Below, piece by piece: positions 62,704 to 64,000 of a DNA stretch of 64,000 nucleotides. The notes under the pieces are model-generated. The model was not told the origin of the DNA. It made no database searches and saw only the letters and a list, made by a program, of their open reading frames with translations. Each line of letters begins with the position of its first letter. Position 1 is the stretch's first letter. Position numbers and translations under genes: made by a program. Source of the DNA: Lignipirellula cremea (GTDB lineage: Bacteria > Planctomycetota > Planctomycetia > Pirellulales > Pirellulaceae); contig NZ_CP036433.1 of the NCBI RefSeq assembly GCF_007751035.1, positions 4,941,001-5,005,000 on the forward strand. The letters run 5' to 3'.

Positions 62704-63570
62704 ATGCTTCGCTGCCTCCTTGCACTCAGCATGACCTTGTCCCTTGCCGCCGGCGCCCTGGCTGCCGACAACGACGACGCGATCACTTACCGCACCGAAG
62801 CGGACATTTCCTACCTCGACCCGGAAAAAGACGCCACGCCGTACCAGCAAGAGCGCTGCCGGCTCGACGTGTACTATCCTGAGAACCGCACCGGCTTCGC
62901 CACGGTTGTCTGGTTCCATGGCGGCGGACTCAAAGGCGGCAACCGCTCCATCCCCCAACAGCTGCAGGGGAAGGGGGTCGCCGTGGTCGCCGTGAATTAT
63001 CGCCTTTACCCCAAGGTGAAGTGTCCGGCTTACCTGCAGGATGCGGCGGCCTCGGTCGCCTGGACGTTTCGCAATATTGAGAAGTACGGCGGCGACCCGA
63101 AAAAAATCTTCGTCTCGGGCCACTCCGCCGGCGGCTACTTGACCAGCATGCTCGGCGTCGACAAGCGCTGGCTGCAGGAGTGCAAGATCGATGCCGACCA
63201 GATCGCCGGGCTCATCCCGCTCTCCGGCCACACGATTACGCACATGACTGTGCGCGAGGAACAAGGCATCCCGCAAAAGCAGCCGACCGTCGACGAGTTC
63301 GCCCCGCTGTACCATGTCCGCGACGACGCCCCGCCGATGCTGCTGATCACCGGCGACCGGGAAATGGAAATGCTCGGCCGATACGAAGAGAACGCCTACT
63401 ACCAGCGCATGCTCAAAGTGGCCGGCCACAAAGACGTACAGCTTTATGAACTGCAAGGTTACGGACACGGCATGGTCGATCCGGCCGTGGCGCCCATGCT
63501 GCGGTGGATGCAGGGGAAGGGCAGCCATAGCGGACTGGCGCCGCGAGCGGAGACGACGGCTGGCAAGTAA
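62704..63570 (+). CDS. Secreted alpha/beta hydrolase (esterase)
   Basis: The 288-residue protein has a signal peptide (MLRCLLALSMTLSLAAGALA). The catalytic features are VVWFHGGGLKGGN (oxyanion hole), IFVSGHSAGGYLTSMLG (nucleophile), LLITGDREMEMLG (Asp) and LQGYGHGMVDPA (His). It is of the same broad esterase type as the 60225-61121 product but distinct in sequence. It follows the fused hydrolase gene by 103 bp on the same strand. The start has a GAAGGAAAA ribosome site close to the ATG. Confidence 0.88.
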   Translation: MLRCLLALSMTLSLAAGALAADNDDAITYRTEADISYLDPEKDATPYQQERCRLDVYYPENRTGFATVVWFHGGGLKGGNRSIPQQLQGKGVAVVAVNYRLYPKVKCPAYLQDAAASVAWTFRNIEKYGGDPKKIFVSGHSAGGYLTSMLGVDKRWLQECKIDADQIAGLIPLSGHTITHMTVREEQGIPQKQPTVDEFAPLYHVRDDAPPMLLITGDREMEMLGRYEENAYYQRMLKVAGHKDVQLYELQGYGHGMVDPAVAPMLRWMQGKGSHSGLAPRAETTAGK

Positions 63571-63651
63571 CCGGTCGAACAGGGCGTCAGCGACGCAGTT
63601 TTGTTGGATCCCGCCGGACTCCAGGCGCAGGAAACGTAAAGGGCCTCTCCC

Positions 63652-64000
63652 ATGTGGTTCTGCAGAAACTGTGATCAATGGAACAAGACGGATCAGTGCG
63701 ACAAGTGTGGAGATCGGCAGCCGGTCTCCCTGTCCCCGGCCGGATGGACTGCCGGAGAGCCCCTGGCGACCCTTATCAGCTGCCCTGTTTGCCAGCGGGA
63801 GATTTCCTCCGCGGCCGAGTCTTGTCCCCAGTGCGGGCATCCGCTGCGCGCCGCCGCGCCAAAACGGTCGGGGCCCAAATGCTACCGGTGTTCCGCGACC
63901 GCCACGACAAAATGTCCGTCTTGCGGCAAGATGAGCTGCGTCCACCATTTGAACAGCACCTTTGCCGGATCTGGACGTCGCGTCGGGCATGAGCTTCTCT
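63652..64000 (+). CDS. Zinc-ribbon protein, 5' part (runs off the window)
   Basis: From the ATG at 63652 the frame stays open to the window edge, 116 codons. It starts MWFCRNCDQWNKTDQCDKCG and shows three or four cysteine pairs of zinc-ribbon type: CRNC/CDKC, CPVC/CPQCG, CYRC and CPSCG followed by CVHH. The spacing between pairs is that of multi-ribbon proteins with unknown partners. The end of the protein, which might hold a membrane or catalytic domain, is not visible. There is no good ribosome site. Confidence 0.75.
   Translation, partial: MWFCRNCDQWNKTDQCDKCGDRQPVSLSPAGWTAGEPLATLISCPVCQREISSAAESCPQCGHPLRAAAPKRSGPKCYRCSATATTKCPSCGKMSCVHHLNSTFAGSGRRVGHELL

Overview
The window looks like chromosomal DNA of a planctomycete, most likely a Pirellulaceae relative (Blastopirellula/Lignipirellula type). 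The signs are high GC, many single genes in alternating orientation, and families typical of that phylum: a DUF1549/DUF1553 + DUF1501 + WD40 gene row, a DUF1559 lipoprotein, a formylglycine-type sulfatase, PQQ-propeller and HEAT-repeat secreted proteins, an ECF sigma/FecR pair, and a YidC with a very long periplasmic domain. No rRNA, tRNA or CRISPR array was found.

Layout. 1-500: an incomplete gene, an insertion-element-like end and two MITE copies. 0.5-12.3 kb: mixed metabolic and secreted genes (transglutaminase-like protein, acetolactate decarboxylase-type lipoprotein, histidine phosphatase, acyl-CoA synthetase, membrane/DUF2071 fusion, M41-like peptidase, choloylglycine-hydrolase family protein). 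12.3-13.8 kb: a REP-associated (RAYT) transposase flanked by its inverted REP sequences. 13.8-20.7 kb: DUF1559 lipoprotein, alpha/beta hydrolase, acetyltransferase, acpS, a short csrA with a MITE exactly at its stop codon, and rhaB. 20.8-26.6 kb: an arrestin-like pair, a PQQ propeller, and a molybdate-type permease with a tandem-duplicated binding protein. 26.7-27.0 kb: two MITEs back to back. 27.1-39.3 kb: PrsW-like protease, thioredoxin/c-heme/PDZ protein, a candidate small RNA, an aldolase, HtrA, a Gfo/Idh-type protein, glutathione peroxidase, HEAT protein and SASA esterase. 39.3-47.9 kb: MITE, PDZ-containing YidC, enolase-superfamily dehydratase, AI-2E-type transporter, sulfatase. 47.9-55.1 kb: a five-gene row on the minus strand encoding ECF sigma, FecR, ApbE flavin transferase, FMN-binding TPR-like protein and a polyferredoxin. 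55.4-64 kb: a GNAT gene broken by one stop codon, the DUF1549-DUF1501-WD40 row, three alpha/beta hydrolases (one a tandem fusion) and a zinc-ribbon gene that runs off the end.

Most interesting points: (1) the ECF/FecR-ApbE-FMN protein-polyferredoxin row, which reads as a regulated flavin-based electron-transfer module outside the cytoplasm; (2) a compact three-hairpin RNA candidate at 29638-29736 whose last two loops carry the same seven bases; (3) a MITE family with four full copies of exactly 125 bp, inserted at NTAG sites, one of them on the csrA stop codon; (4) a PDZ domain inside YidC.
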